From Burhinus oedicnemus (Eukaryota; Chordata; Aves; Charadriiformes; Burhinidae), in the NCBI GenBank assembly GCA_008921705.1, contig VFFE01007506.1, positions 1,243,381 to 1,307,380 of the forward strand: 64,000 nt of DNA. The letters are read 5' to 3'. Positions 62,427 to 64,000 of the stretch are shown one piece after another (position 1 is the stretch's first letter; each line of letters begins with the position of its first letter). A program made the translations under genes and the position numbers. The notes beneath the pieces are model-generated. The model did no database searches and was not told the DNA's origin. It saw nothing but the letters and a program-made list of their open reading frames with translations.

Positions 62427-63302
62427 ACCCTTCCCTGAGGTGGGAGGGGTGGGGGCGGCTGACCCGCGTACCAGAGCTGCGGGCGAACGCTGTGGAGAGG
62501 CCGCCGTGCTGCGCCTCCCCCGCGGGCAGACGGTGTGGGGCTGCCGCCGGAGCCGGGGGATGGCCAGTGGCCCCCGGGCCGCTGCCGTCGGGGGTGAGGG
62601 AGTGGCATTCTGCCGCGTCCCGGTTGCTCGGTCGCGCTCGCTGCGGCGGTCAGTCAGGGGCGGACCCGCGGCCTGGGTCATGACGGGGCTTTCGTCTTCC
62701 TTTGGGGCGTAGTTGTCGATCTCTGCCCAGGCCGAACTCTAAGGGCCCGGAGGTCTTTAACGTAGAGAAACAAAAGCGTCTTCGGTGTGAAGTAGCAGCT
62801 GTGTAGCGGTTTTGAGGAACTAAATGCTGCTGATCTCTGTCTAAAACTCCCATGTAAGCCCTACTTTAGGAGGCTTAGGATCTGTCTGTAAGGATAGTGC
62901 AGTAAGCCTCAGGCCTGCGCTAATGCCCTGGCTGGGGTTACAGCACATGCAGCTGGCTCCAGAGCCCCTCTGGGCTGCAGGTTGCAGGGCGGCACGGTGG
63001 GACCAGGCCTGGTGCCTTGCAAATTACCGCACAAGGTGGATGCGAGACACGGCTGATGTCCTACCTCAGCTGAGATGTGCTTCCTGGCTGGGGATACTAC
63101 TAAGAGGTTTTCGTACAAGCAGATTAGCATAACCTAGGAATTAGTAATTTGTAGCACTGAGACTTTGAATGTTGCCCAGTAAATCTAGTAGGTAGGAACC
63201 ACAACATCTTGGTTACTATGGAGTTCTGAATTCAACAGAAGTCCCTGCTTCACAAAGAGGTGGATATATTGCTGATAATTCATAGCTTCCTGTCTCAGGG
63301 AG
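62427..63302. other. Divergent side of the CpG island and flank
   Basis: The GC-rich part runs to about 62720 and could start a divergent + strand transcript. In other vertebrates USP46 lies on this side, but none of its exons is recognisable here. The remainder is ordinary non-coding sequence. Confidence 0.4.
63298..63302. repeat. Target-site duplication, left copy
   Basis: GGGAG immediately before the TG end of the LTR. The matching copy is at 63943-63947. Confidence 0.8.
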
Positions 63303-63942
63303 TGTTATGGTTTGAGAAACCCAGAACAATTTATTGTTGTTTAGACAATTATTCTATCACCCGATGACCCCTCCCCACTCAGGAAGGGGAATCGGGGAAA
63401 AAACAAGGAAACCTGGGGGTTGAACTATAAACAGATTTAATAGAATAAGACTAGGTAATTAACATTAATAACACTAAAGAACCAATATTGATCCCAATAC
63501 CAATCTAAAATATACAAGGATTATTCTCAGACAACTATATCAGTAGGAAGCTGTGCGCTCCCAGCAGTGGACAATAGATGTTGGACACTGAGAGCGCTAT
63601 GGCTTCAGGAGAAAGGGAAGGCTCAGGGGTCTGGCACCGGGGCAAGAAGTTCTCTGGACCACCACCATCAAGGGAGAGAGAGCTTCACAGCAAACTTTCT
63701 AATTTATATTGAATGTGACGTTCATGGTATGAAATAATCCTGTTGGCCAGCATGGGTCAAGTTCTTATTCTTCCTCATCCCTGCACCTGGCGAGCTCGAA
63801 AACACTGAGACCTTGAAACCTACACACCGTAGCTGGCTATAAAGTAAATATTTTCATAAATTCAGACACTAGAGTCTTCTAGAAGTACAGCTTTCCCAAG
63901 CATTAGAAGAGAAATTAGTCCTGTGTCGCTCAAACCAGGACA
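63303..63942 (-). mobile_element. Solo LTR with 5-bp target duplication
   Basis: A 640-bp LTR. On the sense (minus) strand it begins TGTCCTGGTTTGAG and ends CTCAAACCATAACA, near-perfect inverted ends. It is flanked on both sides by GGGAG (63298-63302 and 63943-63947), the target duplication. Five bases suits class III (ERVL-like) avian elements. A sense-strand TATAAA (63708-63703) and an ATTAAA-type poly(A) signal near 63436 fit promoter and R region. No internal viral sequence adjoins, so it is a recombined solo LTR. Confidence 0.85.
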
Positions 63943-63947
63943 GGGAG
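63943..63947. repeat. Target-site duplication, right copy
   Basis: GGGAG immediately after the CA end of the LTR. Confidence 0.8.
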
Positions 63948-64000
63948 AAACAGTAGTCTTGGCTCATAGTGAGTTGCTAACCAGCACAGCCCCTGTAAGC

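Larger units (their letters stand above)
61780..62720. other. CpG island
   Basis: A GC- and CpG-dense block of about 0.9 kb in otherwise AT-rich DNA, of the kind found at vertebrate promoters. The long overlapping open frames on both strands here are due to its base composition, and none shows a domain. Confidence 0.85.

Noticed and set aside
61726..62712. Many long open frames in the CpG island, including an ATG in a good Kozak context at about 61971
   Set aside because: Frames on both strands and in several phases are open because of the GC-rich composition. No domain and no conserved start could be recognised.

Overview
The window is nuclear DNA from a bird. The evidence is CR1 retrotransposon tails ending in the avian ATTCTATGATTCT/GATTCTGTGATTCTGTGAT signature, an LTR close to avian leukosis-type (alpharetroviral) LTRs, and two LTRs starting TGTCCTGGTTT/TGTGGTTTAACCCC-type, common in avian genomes. 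The DNA is mostly non-coding, with vertebrate exon/intron structure. Two 20-base runs of N (19733-19752 and 52451-52470) show that three contigs have been joined.

Positions 1-17040 hold the 3' end of one protein gene, SCFD2 (Sec1 family domain containing 2, a Sec1/Munc18-like protein), on the + strand. Its last four coding exons lie at 2749-2894, 6494-6628, 11184-11303 and 15367-15459, followed by a 3'UTR of about 1.6 kb ending at an AATAAA (17020). The exons join in frame only if the first intron uses a GC donor (GC-AG intron).

Positions 17-46 kb are largely intergenic. They contain old CR1 copies, one LTR next to the first gap, and a few exon-like segments with good splice signals (23430-23560, 23676-23733, 32268-32375) that may belong to unrecognised transcripts. 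RASL11B, which in other vertebrates lies beyond SCFD2, was not found.

Positions 46.8-53.2 kb hold two younger CR1 tails and, at 52325-53159, the most interesting structure. A 126-bp unique sequence appears twice. The first copy is uninterrupted host DNA running into a gap. The second directly follows a 265-bp alpharetrovirus-like 3' LTR preceded by a polypurine tract. The simplest reading is that an empty allele and a provirus-bearing allele were stitched into one scaffold, so the provirus would be insertionally polymorphic with most of its body hidden in the gap.

Positions 59.6-62.7 kb hold a CpG island with a sharply defined minus-strand promoter (E-box, CCAAT, TATA, 5'TOP-like start) and, downstream on the same strand, several exon-like segments without a long reading frame. 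Promoter type and position relative to SCFD2 suggest the snoRNA host lncRNA DANCR (SNHG13). This is inference. A solo LTR with a 5-bp target duplication (63298-63947) closes the window.
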